Origin: Paracoccaceae bacterium
GTDB taxonomy: Bacteria; Pseudomonadota; Alphaproteobacteria; Rhodobacterales; Rhodobacteraceae
Direction of reading: 5' to 3'
Length of the DNA stretch: 5,883 nt
NCBI GenBank assembly: GCA_007128995.1
Contig: SKWJ01000268.1
Location: forward strand, 1 to 5,883
Shown: piece after piece, positions 1 through 5,846 of the stretch
How positions within the stretch are numbered: the stretch's first letter is position 1
Layout: each line of letters opens with the position of its first letter
The notes under the pieces: generated by a model
What the model was told of the DNA's origin: nothing
The model's database searches: none
Seen by the model: the letters and a program-made list of their open reading frames with translations, nothing else
Program-made: the position numbers and the translations under genes

Positions 1-1
1 C

Positions 2-739
2 GTGGTTGTTCTGGTTACCAATGCGCCGCGTCCGAAAGACGGTGTGAAAGCCCAGCTCGACCGCATGGGCCTTGCGCCCGACGCCTATGACGGCATCGCC
101 ACTTCAGGCGATGCAGCGCAGGCGGGCATGCTGATGGGCGCAGTCGGGCGCCGCGTCTGGCATCTTGGGCCCGAAAAGGATGACGGCTTCTTCACCAACC
201 TGCCCGACTGGGCCGCAGATCATCCACCGATCGAGCGCGTGCCCTATGATCAGGCCGATGGCATTGTCTGCACTGGCCCGTTCAATGAATTGGAAGAAAC
301 CCCCGAAGACTATCGGGGACGGTTTCTGGCCGCCAAGGCGCGCGGTCTGAAACTGCTATGCGCCAATCCCGATCTGGTTGTGGATTATGGTGAGACCCGA
401 ATCTATTGCGCCGGTGCATTGGCCCAGCTTTACGATGAGATGGGGGGCGAGAGTTTCTATTTCGGCAAACCCCATCCGCCGATCTACGATCTCGCGCGCC
501 GCGTTGCCACACAGACCGGACTGAAGGTTTCGGACACTCAGACGATCGCCATCGGTGACGGTATCCGCACCGATGTGCAGGGCGGTATTGGCGAAGGGAT
601 CGACACGCTGTTCATCACCGGAGGCCTGTCGGCGGATGCGTTCGGGCCTGATGTCGAACATCCCGATCCGGCGCTTCTGGAGCGTTGGATCGATCACGAA
701 AAGATCCATCCGACTTTTGCAATGGGCCGCTTGCGCTGA
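2..739 (+). CDS. HAD-superfamily class IIA hydrolase (TIGR01459-like), 5' end outside window
   Basis: This is the C-terminal 245 residues of a HAD-fold, class IIA sugar-phosphate-type phosphatase. The frame is open from the left edge, so the GTG at position 2 is almost certainly an internal Val codon. The nucleophile motif I (DxDG) expected near the N-terminus lies upstream. Visible, numbered from the window edge: motif II in VVLVTNAPRP (T6-N7), the class IIA cap region around residues 20-150 with SGDA, the family-typical CANPD (120-124) and YCAGAL (135-140), motif III lysine K156 in GKPHPPIYD, and motif IV in IGDGIRTD (D186, D191). These are strong TIGR01459 hallmarks. Family members are cytosolic Mg-dependent phosphohydrolases whose substrate is mostly unknown. 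The gene ends 16 bp before a strong terminator-like hairpin, so it is probably not co-transcribed with the transporter genes downstream. I am sure of the family, not of the substrate. Confidence 0.9.
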   Translation: MVVLVTNAPRPKDGVKAQLDRMGLAPDAYDGIATSGDAAQAGMLMGAVGRRVWHLGPEKDDGFFTNLPDWAADHPPIERVPYDQADGIVCTGPFNELEETPEDYRGRFLAAKARGLKLLCANPDLVVDYGETRIYCAGALAQLYDEMGGESFYFGKPHPPIYDLARRVATQTGLKVSDTQTIAIGDGIRTDVQGGIGEGIDTLFITGGLSADAFGPDVEHPDPALLERWIDHEKIHPTFAMGRLR

Positions 740-754
740 CATCGCATCCGAGGT

Positions 755-786
755 CAAGGGCGCGGGCGGTGTCATCCGCGCCCTTG
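755..786 (+). terminator. Terminator-like hairpin after the HAD hydrolase gene
   Basis: A perfect 11-bp inverted repeat, CAAGGGCGCGG (755-765) and CCGCGCCCTTG (776-786), encloses a 10-base loop. It starts 16 bp after the stop codon of the HAD gene. No run of T follows on either strand, so it is not a textbook intrinsic terminator. It may act as a 3'-end stabilising stem or a U-tract-poor terminator, which is common in high-GC alphaproteobacteria. The position strongly favours transcript ending. Confidence 0.65.
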
Positions 787-800
787 TGCCCCGGGCCGCA

Positions 801-830
801 CGATCCGCGCAGCACCCGTGCTGAAGATCG
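801..830. repeat. Bipartite palindrome upstream of the tct operon
   Basis: An inner perfect inverted repeat CAGCAC (810-815) and GTGCTG (818-823), with two central bases, is flanked by an outer pair CGATC (801-805) and GATCG (826-830). The unpaired stretches between them are four bases on the left and two on the right. The symmetry could be a protein binding site or a second hairpin backing up the HAD terminator. Function is unproven. Confidence 0.4.
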
Positions 831-941
831 ACAAGAATAGCCGGGGCCTTATCCAATCGGCCAGAGGTTAAACCCGCAACACCCCGATCCGTCCCAATTT
901 GAAGGCACTCTGCCTTTAGGCACGCAGCGCCGCCTTCAGCG

Positions 942-973
942 GGGTTGCGTCCTGCGTCGAAAACATGCAACCC
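942..973. promoter_or_regulatory. Inverted repeat near tctB, possible operator or leader hairpin
   Basis: GGGTTGCGT (942-950) is matched by ATGCAACCC (965-973): eight Watson-Crick pairs plus one G-T position, seven of them contiguous, with a 14-base centre. It lies 48 bp before the likely tctB start. The position suits a regulator binding site or an mRNA leader stem. No TctDE-type regulator gene is in the window, and I recognise no known operator consensus. Confidence 0.35.
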
Positions 974-1008
974 TGTGTTAAATGCGACATGAATAAGTCG
1001 TAAATGTC

Positions 1009-1013
1009 AGGGA
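1009..1013 (+). promoter_or_regulatory. Ribosome binding site deciding the tctB start
   Basis: AGGGA lies eight bases before the ATG at 1022. The in-frame ATGs at 1004 and 1013 have no purine-rich motif at proper distance (the motif lies inside or overlaps them), so 1022 is preferred. Confidence 0.55.
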
Positions 1014-1021
1014 TGGACGTT

Positions 1022-1474
1022 ATGCCAAGATCAGATTTCTGGTCCGGGCTTGCTGTGGCCGGTTTCGGGCTTCTTGCATTGCTCTGGATGATACCAAATT
1101 ATGCAGGAACCAATCCATTCGCACGCATGCCGCCGGGGCTTGTGCCCAGTATCGGTGCATGGGCGATGGTGATCTGCGGCGGCATTATCGCCGCCAAGGG
1201 CCTGATCCAGATGCTGCGCGCCGGACACGCGCCGTTCACGGCAGATCTGCATTGGGGCGCCGTGGCATGGGCCGCATGGCCCTTTGCTTATGTTGCAGTG
1301 GCGATCTGGTTCATGTCCTTCATCAAGATAACATGGTTCGGGGCCTTCCTGATCGGCGGCATGCTGGTGCTTCTGGGCGAGCGGCGCTGGTGGATGATCC
1401 TTGGCTGTTCGGTCGTGCCGGTGGTGCTGCTCTATATCCTGTCGGTCTACATGATGCGCACGGGGGTGGTGTAG
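1022..1474 (+). CDS. tctB: Tripartite tricarboxylate transporter small membrane subunit TctB
   Basis: This 150-residue hydrophobic protein fits the poorly conserved small subunit (TctB, DUF1468) of TTT-family carboxylate importers, which pairs with TctA in the inner membrane. It starts MPRSDFWSGL, a typical TctB opening, and shows about five membrane segments near residues 7-24, 43-64, 79-98, 103-118 and 124-145. The MPPGLVPSIGAW stretch (36-47) matches the family's PG-x-x-P turn before the second segment. I chose the ATG at 1022 because AGGGA sits eight bases upstream; starts at 1004 or 1013 would add only six or three residues and lack a usable ribosome site. The stop is two bases before the tctA ATG, so translation of the two is probably coupled. 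Assignment rests as much on the tctA neighbour as on sequence, since TctB proteins diverge strongly. Confidence 0.87.
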   Translation: MPRSDFWSGLAVAGFGLLALLWMIPNYAGTNPFARMPPGLVPSIGAWAMVICGGIIAAKGLIQMLRAGHAPFTADLHWGAVAWAAWPFAYVAVAIWFMSFIKITWFGAFLIGGMLVLLGERRWWMILGCSVVPVVLLYILSVYMMRTGVV

Positions 1475-1476
1475 CT

Positions 1477-2994
1477 ATGAATTTCTCTGCCGTTGGCGCA
1501 GCCGTTTCCGAAGCCCTGACACTCGCATCCTTCATCGGTATCGGGGGCGGGGTGCTTCTGGGCTATATTGTGGGTGTCATCCCCGGATTGTCGCGCTCGG
1601 TCGCAATCTCGATCGCGATCCCGATGACCTTCTACATGTCGCCCTTTATCGCGATCTCTTTCCTGATCGGCCTGTCGAAGGGCACAGCCGCCGGAAGTGC
1701 CGTTTCTGCCATCCTGCTGAACGCCCCCGGCGAGGCCTCTTCCGCTGCGACCGCGCTGGACGGCTATCCGATGGCAAAGCAGGGCAAACCCAAGACGGCG
1801 CTGCAGATCGGACTTATCGCCTCGGTTCTGGGCGATATTCTGGCCACGATCATCCTGATCTTCGTGGCCATCCCGTTTGCCCGTGTGGCGCTGCTGTTCG
1901 GCCCCTATGAGATGGCCGCCATCCTTGCCTTCGCGCTGGTCTTCATTGCAGGCCTGTCGGGGGGCAATATCTTCAAGGGGCTTGCGGCTGGTGGACTGGG
2001 GATATTCCTTGGCACGATCGGTCTTGACAACCAGACCGGACTGCCACGCCTGACCTTCGGCTATACAGAGTTGATGGATGGCATGCCCTTGATCGCGGTC
2101 GCCATCGGCACACTGGCCTTGTCCGAGATGTTCGTGCAATCCGAGAAGCTGAGATACGACCGCGCGAATATGTCGGTCGCGCTGAAGAAAGACAGCACTG
2201 ACCGGATAACCTGGCCGATTTTCAGGAATATCCTGCCCACGATCCTGCGCGGCACGGGGGTGGGAACATTTGTGGGTGCGTTGCCGGGATTGGGGCCCTC
2301 TGTCGGATCGTTCATGTCCTATGGGATGGCCCAGAAGGCCGCAAAAGACCCTGAAACCTTCGGCAAGGGTAACCCCAAGGGCATTGCGGCCTCGGAATCG
2401 GCCGATAACGCCGTGATCCCGGCGGCGCTTATCCCGCTTTTCGGTCTGGGCATTCCGGGCAATGTATCAGCGGCCTTGCTGATCGGGGCCTTTGCCATTC
2501 ACGGCATCACGGTTGGCCCGCTTTTGCTGCGTGACAACCCGGAACTGCTGTATTCAATCTTTGCAGGCATGATCCTCGCCTCGGTGATCATGCTGGCGCT
2601 GGGATGGTTCGGGCTGATGTTCTTTGCCCAGATCACCCGCGTGCCGCCGCATGTCGTGATCCCGATCGTGATCTTCTTCTGCCTCGCCGGGATGATGTTA
2701 CAGGGCTATGGCACGTTCGGCCTGATCATCCTGATGGCCTTTGCGCTGCTGGGCTATCTGATGAAGAAATACGATTACAGTTTCGTCACCTTTCTTGTGG
2801 CGTTCATCATCACGCCGATGCTGGAGTTGAACCTGCGCCAGTCGATCATCCTCTCGCGCGGCAATGTCGCGATCCTGCTGGACCGACCGATTGCACTGAT
2901 CTTCATCGCCTGTACCGCACTCGCCCTGATCACCCTGATCATCCGCACCTTCCGCACGGACAAGGCGGCGGCAGGCGCGCCGACGTCGGAATAA
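1477..2994 (+). CDS. tctA: Tripartite tricarboxylate transporter large permease TctA
   Basis: This 505-residue inner-membrane protein is the transport subunit of a TTT system, moving a carboxylate delivered by TctC in symport with ions. The ATG at 1477 follows the tctB stop by two bases and gives the usual family length; the frame is open further upstream but only as a shadow of tctB. Two homologous halves carry the paired signatures. The first half has GVIPGLSR (33-40), AILLNAPGEASS (78-89) and DGYPMAKQGK (95-104). The second has GALPGLGPSVGSF (267-279), FGKGNPKGIAASESADNA (295-312), LGIPGN (324-329) and HGITVGP (342-348). About ten or more membrane segments are visible. The first half is unusual: the tyrosine-glycine-rich segment that normally precedes the AILLN motif reads KGTAAGSAVS (68-77). 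The family call is certain; the substrate is not deducible. Confidence 0.97.
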   Translation: MNFSAVGAAVSEALTLASFIGIGGGVLLGYIVGVIPGLSRSVAISIAIPMTFYMSPFIAISFLIGLSKGTAAGSAVSAILLNAPGEASSAATALDGYPMAKQGKPKTALQIGLIASVLGDILATIILIFVAIPFARVALLFGPYEMAAILAFALVFIAGLSGGNIFKGLAAGGLGIFLGTIGLDNQTGLPRLTFGYTELMDGMPLIAVAIGTLALSEMFVQSEKLRYDRANMSVALKKDSTDRITWPIFRNILPTILRGTGVGTFVGALPGLGPSVGSFMSYGMAQKAAKDPETFGKGNPKGIAASESADNAVIPAALIPLFGLGIPGNVSAALLIGAFAIHGITVGPLLLRDNPELLYSIFAGMILASVIMLALGWFGLMFFAQITRVPPHVVIPIVIFFCLAGMMLQGYGTFGLIILMAFALLGYLMKKYDYSFVTFLVAFIITPMLELNLRQSIILSRGNVAILLDRPIALIFIACTALALITLIIRTFRTDKAAAGAPTSE

Positions 2995-3003
2995 GCGGGG
3001 TTT

Positions 3004-3070
3004 GTGCCGACATGATCCAGAGATTTGCTGCCCAGAATCGTCTTCGCAGGTGCAGCAAAAGTTTCGGCAC
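3004..3070 (+). repeat. Two nested inverted repeats between tctA and tctC
   Basis: The outer arms GTGCCGA (3004-3010) and TCGGCAC (3064-3070) enclose the inner arms TTTGCTGC (3024-3031) and GCAGCAAA (3052-3059). All pairs are perfect, and two more C-G pairs (3032-3033 with 3049-3050) could extend the inner stem past a one-base bulge. No T-run follows, so this is more likely an mRNA processing or stability structure, or an attenuator, than a simple terminator. Confidence 0.5.
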
Positions 3071-3114
3071 CGGCAGTCACTGCGGGTTTGTCGATATCCA
3101 GAAGACAGTTTAAA

Positions 3115-3119
3115 AGGAG
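3115..3119 (+). promoter_or_regulatory. Strong ribosome binding site of tctC
   Basis: AGGAG in the context TAAAAGGAGA lies eight bases before the GTG at 3128. It is the best ribosome site in the window and fixes a GTG start that leads straight into a signal peptide. Confidence 0.85.
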
Positions 3120-3127
3120 AACGTATC

Positions 3128-4054
3128 GTGAAAAAGACATTCGCAGCCATTCTGGGTGCCACCATGATGACCGCCCCGATGGCCTATGCCGCTGACTGGC
3201 CGACGCGCCCGCTGACCATGGTCATCGGCTTCGCGCCGGGCGGTTCAACCGACATTCAGGGCCGTGTTCTGGCCAATGTGATGGAAGAATTTCTTGGCCA
3301 GCCGGTCAACGTGGTCAACCAGCCCGGTGGTGGCTCGGCAGTGGCCTTCACCCGGCTGAAAAACACAGAACCGGATGGCTATACCTTCCTGTTTGGCGGC
3401 ACCACGGCGCTGACCTTCACCCCGATCATCACCCCGGTTGAATATGAAATCGACGATTTCGAGTATCTGGCGGCAGTCGCGATCGGCCAGAACGCCATCG
3501 TCACCTCGGCAGAGCAGCCCTTCAGCACCTTTGACGAGATCATCGCCCACGGCAGAGACAACCCGATGACCTATGCCCAGCAGACACCGCTGGACGAGGC
3601 CATCATCCGCGCGATCGCCGATCAGGAGGGGCTTGATCTGGCCATCGTACCCACTGGTGGCGGGGGTGGCATGGCGCCGCTGGTGCTGGGTCGCGAAGTC
3701 GATTTCGCCTATTCGGGTGGAACGCATGCACAATACACGCCCACGGGTGAGATGAATGTCGCGGCCTTCATGTCAGCCGAGCGCAGCCCCTTCTATCCCG
3801 AAGTGCCCACATTGATGGAACTGGGCTATGACTACTCGATCGAGGATTACCGCACCATCATCGTCCCCGCGGGCACACCGGAAGATGTGAAGGAGCGGCT
3901 GATGGCCGCGGCGGAATATGCCAGCGAAAGTCAGGCCTTCAAGGATATCACCGAAGGCAACACATTCTTCCCCGTGGTCTATATCGGTCAGGAAGAGATG
4001 GAAGCCAATGTCCGCCGTATTCGCGCCGCGACCGAAGAGGTCATGGCCGACTGA
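3128..4054 (+). CDS. tctC: Tripartite tricarboxylate transporter substrate-binding protein (TctC/Bug family)
   Basis: This 308-residue periplasmic protein binds the substrate, usually a small organic acid, and hands it to TctA/TctB. Translation starts at GTG 3128 behind an AGGAG site. The product begins MKK, has a hydrophobic core to about residue 18, and ends its signal peptide at AYA (19-21) before ADWPTRP, a Sec-type type I site. The mature start DWPTRPLTMVIGFAPGGSTD matches the Bug-family opening (WP-x-RP, then PGGSTD at 37-42). NQPGGGSA (64-71) and PDGYT (82-86) are further family motifs that line the ligand pocket. Residues 170-190 hold a GGGGG run that matches the family's loop before the second domain's ligand contacts. 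Length is normal. It lies third in the operon, after the permease genes, whereas many tct operons start with the binding protein. The ligand cannot be named: Bug proteins bind citrate, amino acids, nicotinate, aromatic acids and others. Confidence 0.95.
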   Translation: MKKTFAAILGATMMTAPMAYAADWPTRPLTMVIGFAPGGSTDIQGRVLANVMEEFLGQPVNVVNQPGGGSAVAFTRLKNTEPDGYTFLFGGTTALTFTPIITPVEYEIDDFEYLAAVAIGQNAIVTSAEQPFSTFDEIIAHGRDNPMTYAQQTPLDEAIIRAIADQEGLDLAIVPTGGGGGMAPLVLGREVDFAYSGGTHAQYTPTGEMNVAAFMSAERSPFYPEVPTLMELGYDYSIEDYRTIIVPAGTPEDVKERLMAAAEYASESQAFKDITEGNTFFPVVYIGQEEMEANVRRIRAATEEVMAD

Positions 4055-4070
4055 TACAGGCTGACGCATC

Positions 4071-4095
4071 CGCTGACAGCCAGTGGCTGTCAGCG
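4071..4095. terminator. Perfect 12-bp inverted repeat between convergent operons
   Basis: CGCTGACAGCCA (4071-4082) and TGGCTGTCAGCG (4084-4095) are exact reverse complements around one central G. It begins 16 bp after the tctC stop and lies 69 bp beyond the stop of the opposing phosphatase gene. A stem of about ten pairs with a short loop would form in RNA from either strand, which suits a bidirectional terminator. No T-run follows on either side; C-rich sequence follows on the + strand. Confidence 0.7.
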
Positions 4096-4123
4096 CCCCC
4101 TCGGACAGCAGAAGATCGGCACC

Positions 4124-4143
4124 TGCGCCCCCGGACGGGCGCA
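4124..4143. terminator. Second GC-rich hairpin in the convergent gap
   Basis: TGCGCCC (4124-4130) pairs with GGGCGCA (4137-4143) across a six-base loop. It begins 20 bp after the stop of the - strand phosphatase gene, in the place of its terminator. There is no T-run after it in either direction, so termination is inferred from position only. Confidence 0.5.
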
Positions 4144-4163
4144 ACGTGTCGTCACATCCCTGA

Positions 4164-4739
4164 TCAGAAGCGCATCATGACGCGCTGCGCATTGTCAAAC
4201 GGGTGACCGGTCAGGGTCCGCAGGAAGGTTCCATGCCCCACGACAGCGACGGTCTGCTCGGGCCGCGCACTTAGCCAGTCTGCGAAGGCCGCGACCCGAC
4301 GCTCCAGCGACGACAGCGACTCGCGCAGGAAAGGGCCGCCGTGTTCCGGGTCTTCCTGCCACCATGGATTTTCCAGATGATCAAAGCGCAATGATGTGAA
4401 ATCGAGCGCAAGCGCCGCGGGCGGGCGGCCAATGTCGCAAAAGCTGTCCTGATGCTCGCGGTGAAGTGCTTCGACCAGCCGCGGCGCCGGGTGCCCGTCA
4501 AAGGCCGCGAGTGTCGTCTGGATTGCCCGGGTCAGCGGCGAGGTCACCACCAGTTCGATCTCGCGCAAGCCCGCGATCTCGCTTTGCAACGCAGCAGCCT
4601 GGTTCTGACCAAGGCTGCTCAGTGGCGCGTCGCGCAAGGCCGGGTCATTGCGTGCCATATCCTCGTCCGGGACCTCTTGCACACGGGCATTGTGGGCTGA
4701 TTGGGCATGGCGGATGAAATGGACTGTCTTGGCGGACAT
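4164..4739 (-). CDS. Histidine phosphatase family protein (phosphoglycerate mutase-like)
   Basis: This 191-residue cytosolic protein of the histidine phosphatase superfamily would transfer a phosphoryl group to a catalytic histidine and hydrolyse it. The opening KTVHFIRHAQSAHN carries the RH motif (R10, catalytic H11) with Ala in place of the common Gly, as in the plant/fungal phosphoglycerate-mutase-like branch. LSSLGQNQAAAL (40-51), the SPLTRAIQT segment with R71, acidic residues around 90-95 (E90, E95), CDIGRPP (101-107) and the second catalytic histidine H169 in VVGHGTFLR complete the active site. No signal peptide is seen. The ATG is preceded by AAGGAA (complement of 4746-4751) at good spacing. 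It follows the ABC ATPase gene by 33 bp on the same strand, so co-transcription is likely. A phosphoglycerate mutase role is unlikely; a general or substrate-linked phosphatase is the better guess. Confidence 0.88.
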   Translation of the reverse strand: MSAKTVHFIRHAQSAHNARVQEVPDEDMARNDPALRDAPLSSLGQNQAAALQSEIAGLREIELVVTSPLTRAIQTTLAAFDGHPAPRLVEALHREHQDSFCDIGRPPAALALDFTSLRFDHLENPWWQEDPEHGGPFLRESLSSLERRVAAFADWLSARPEQTVAVVGHGTFLRTLTGHPFDNAQRVMMRF

Positions 4740-4772
4740 TCTTGGTTCCTTGATCTGGTATGAAGGGCAGTG
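4740..4772 (-). promoter_or_regulatory. Short ATPase-phosphatase gap with ribosome binding site
   Basis: The 33 bp hold AAGGAA (complement of 4746-4751) six bases before the phosphatase ATG. There is no hairpin and no room for an evident promoter, which supports a shared transcript with the ABC ATPase gene. Confidence 0.6.
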
Positions 4773-5846
4773 TCAGTTCTTTGGGGATGGTAGCAGATGC
4801 AGACCGCGGGCTGCAAACCCTAGCATCACCGCCGCATTCGGGTGCAGCCCGGACACCGCGTCGTCATCGATATTCGTGGTCACAACGCCAACTGCCGTCT
4901 CGAACACTACCTGATTCACCGGACCCAGAAAGGACACCGACACAACATGCGCAGGCAATCCCTGCCCAGTTGTAGTGCTGGTGGCAAGATGCACGGCCTC
5001 GGGACGGACCATGACACCGACAGGACCCTGCGCCATGTCCTGAACATGGGGGATACGCGCGGTGCCAAGCTGAATCACCCTGCCATCATACTGACCCGGC
5101 AGGATATTGGCAGAGCCGATGAAGTCAGCCACGAAATGCGATGACGGGCGGGCATAAAGGTCGCGCGGGCTGCCTTGCTGTTCGATCCGGCCTGAATTCA
5201 TGACCACAACCCGGTCCGAGATCGCCAGCGCTTCTTCCTGATCATGCGTGACATAGACCGCAGTCAGCCCCAGCCGTTGTTGCAAGGCGCGTATCTCTGC
5301 CCGGACATGATGGCGCAGCTTCGCATCCAGGTTTGACAGCGGCTCGTCGAATAGAACGACGCGCGGCTTCATGACCAGTGCGCGGGCCAGCGCCACGCGT
5401 TGCTGCTGTCCGCCCGAGAGCGCGTCGACAGGCCTGTCGGCATAGGGCTGCAGACCGACCAGCGCAAGGGCCTCATCCACCCGCGCTGTCACCTCGGCAC
5501 GCGGACGGCGCGCAACTTTCAGCCCATACCCCACATTCGCGCGGACATTCATATGGGGAAACAGCGCGTAGGATTGGAACACCATTGTCACGTCGCGCTT
5601 TTCCGCAGGCAGATGCGTGACTTCGTCCGCGCCGATGGTGATGGTTCCTTCGGTCGGATCTTCCAGTCCGGCAATCATGCGCAAGGTCGTCGTCTTGCCG
5701 CAGCCGGACGGACCAAGCAACGTGACCAGTTCGCCCGGCGCGATCTGAAGGTTCACGTCATCGACCGCAGGCGCGCCATTGCCAAAGCGCTTCACCAGCC
5801 CCGACAGGTGCACTGCCGCTGGCTGCAACTCGGTCATCCGGTTCAT
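4773..5846 (-). CDS. ABC transporter ATP-binding protein, PotA/UgpC/FbpC type
   Basis: This 357-residue cytosolic ATPase would power an ABC importer for a small solute. All nucleotide-binding motifs are intact: Walker A GPSGCGKT (45-52), Q-loop Q91 in FQSYALFPHMNV, signature LSGGQQQR (143-150), Walker B VVLFDE (163-168), D-loop SNLD (171-174) and H-loop H201. The stretch AISDRVVVMNSGRIEQQGSP and the FIGSANIL junction (242-249) lead into a C-terminal TOBE domain, approximately 270-350, which marks the spermidine/putrescine, ferric iron, phosphonate and sugar importer ATPases. The ATG at 5846 has AAGGGA eight bases upstream, and an in-frame TGA lies 30 bases before it, so the start is well limited; Met4 is a weaker alternative. 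It is followed by a phosphatase gene. Permease and binding-protein genes are expected past the right edge. The substrate class cannot be settled from the ATPase alone. Confidence 0.97.
   Translation of the reverse strand: MNRMTELQPAAVHLSGLVKRFGNGAPAVDDVNLQIAPGELVTLLGPSGCGKTTTLRMIAGLEDPTEGTITIGADEVTHLPAEKRDVTMVFQSYALFPHMNVRANVGYGLKVARRPRAEVTARVDEALALVGLQPYADRPVDALSGGQQQRVALARALVMKPRVVLFDEPLSNLDAKLRHHVRAEIRALQQRLGLTAVYVTHDQEEALAISDRVVVMNSGRIEQQGSPRDLYARPSSHFVADFIGSANILPGQYDGRVIQLGTARIPHVQDMAQGPVGVMVRPEAVHLATSTTTGQGLPAHVVSVSFLGPVNQVVFETAVGVVTTNIDDDAVSGLHPNAAVMLGFAARGLHLLPSPKN

Larger units (their letters stand above)
740..1021. other. Intergenic region between HAD gene and tctB
   Basis: This 282-bp gap shows no convincing coding frame; the open frames that cross it lack family resemblance and extend from shadows of the neighbouring gene. 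It holds the HAD terminator-like stem, a bipartite palindrome at 801-830, a small 6-bp stem (AAGGCA 902-907, TGCCTT 911-916, three-base loop) and a 9-bp inverted repeat at 942-973. The promoter for the tct operon should lie in it. The part from about 955 to 1005 is the most AT-rich, but I could not single out a convincing -35/-10 pair. Confidence 0.6.

Noticed and set aside
356..970. A 204-codon open frame on the - strand across the HAD gene and the following gap
   Set aside because: It lies mainly antisense to a gene with clear family motifs, shows no recognisable domain, and is the kind of long shadow frame expected at high GC.
1159..1476. N-terminal extension of tctA upstream of 1477
   Set aside because: The extension is an out-of-frame reading of tctB with an unlikely composition. 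The ATG at 1477 gives normal family length and a start just after the tctB stop.
1447..2139. A 230-codon open frame on the - strand inside tctA
   Set aside because: Its product is rich in Asp, Gln, Arg and Gly as expected from the antisense of a hydrophobic membrane protein gene, with no family resemblance.
3088..3116. Possible promoter for tctC (TTGTCG, 17-bp spacer, TAAAAG)
   Set aside because: The -10-like box overlaps the ribosome binding site, so the transcript would begin almost at the start codon and lose that site. The match is also weak.
3002..3127. N-terminal extension of tctC starting at ATG 3012 or an earlier codon
   Set aside because: The extension would hide the signal peptide behind about 40 charged residues. 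The GTG at 3128 has a strong ribosome site and starts directly with MKK plus a hydrophobic core.
4452..4717. Overlapping + strand open frames antisense to the histidine phosphatase gene
   Set aside because: They show low-complexity Arg/Ala/Pro-rich products, have no domain motifs, and lie opposite conserved catalytic motifs.
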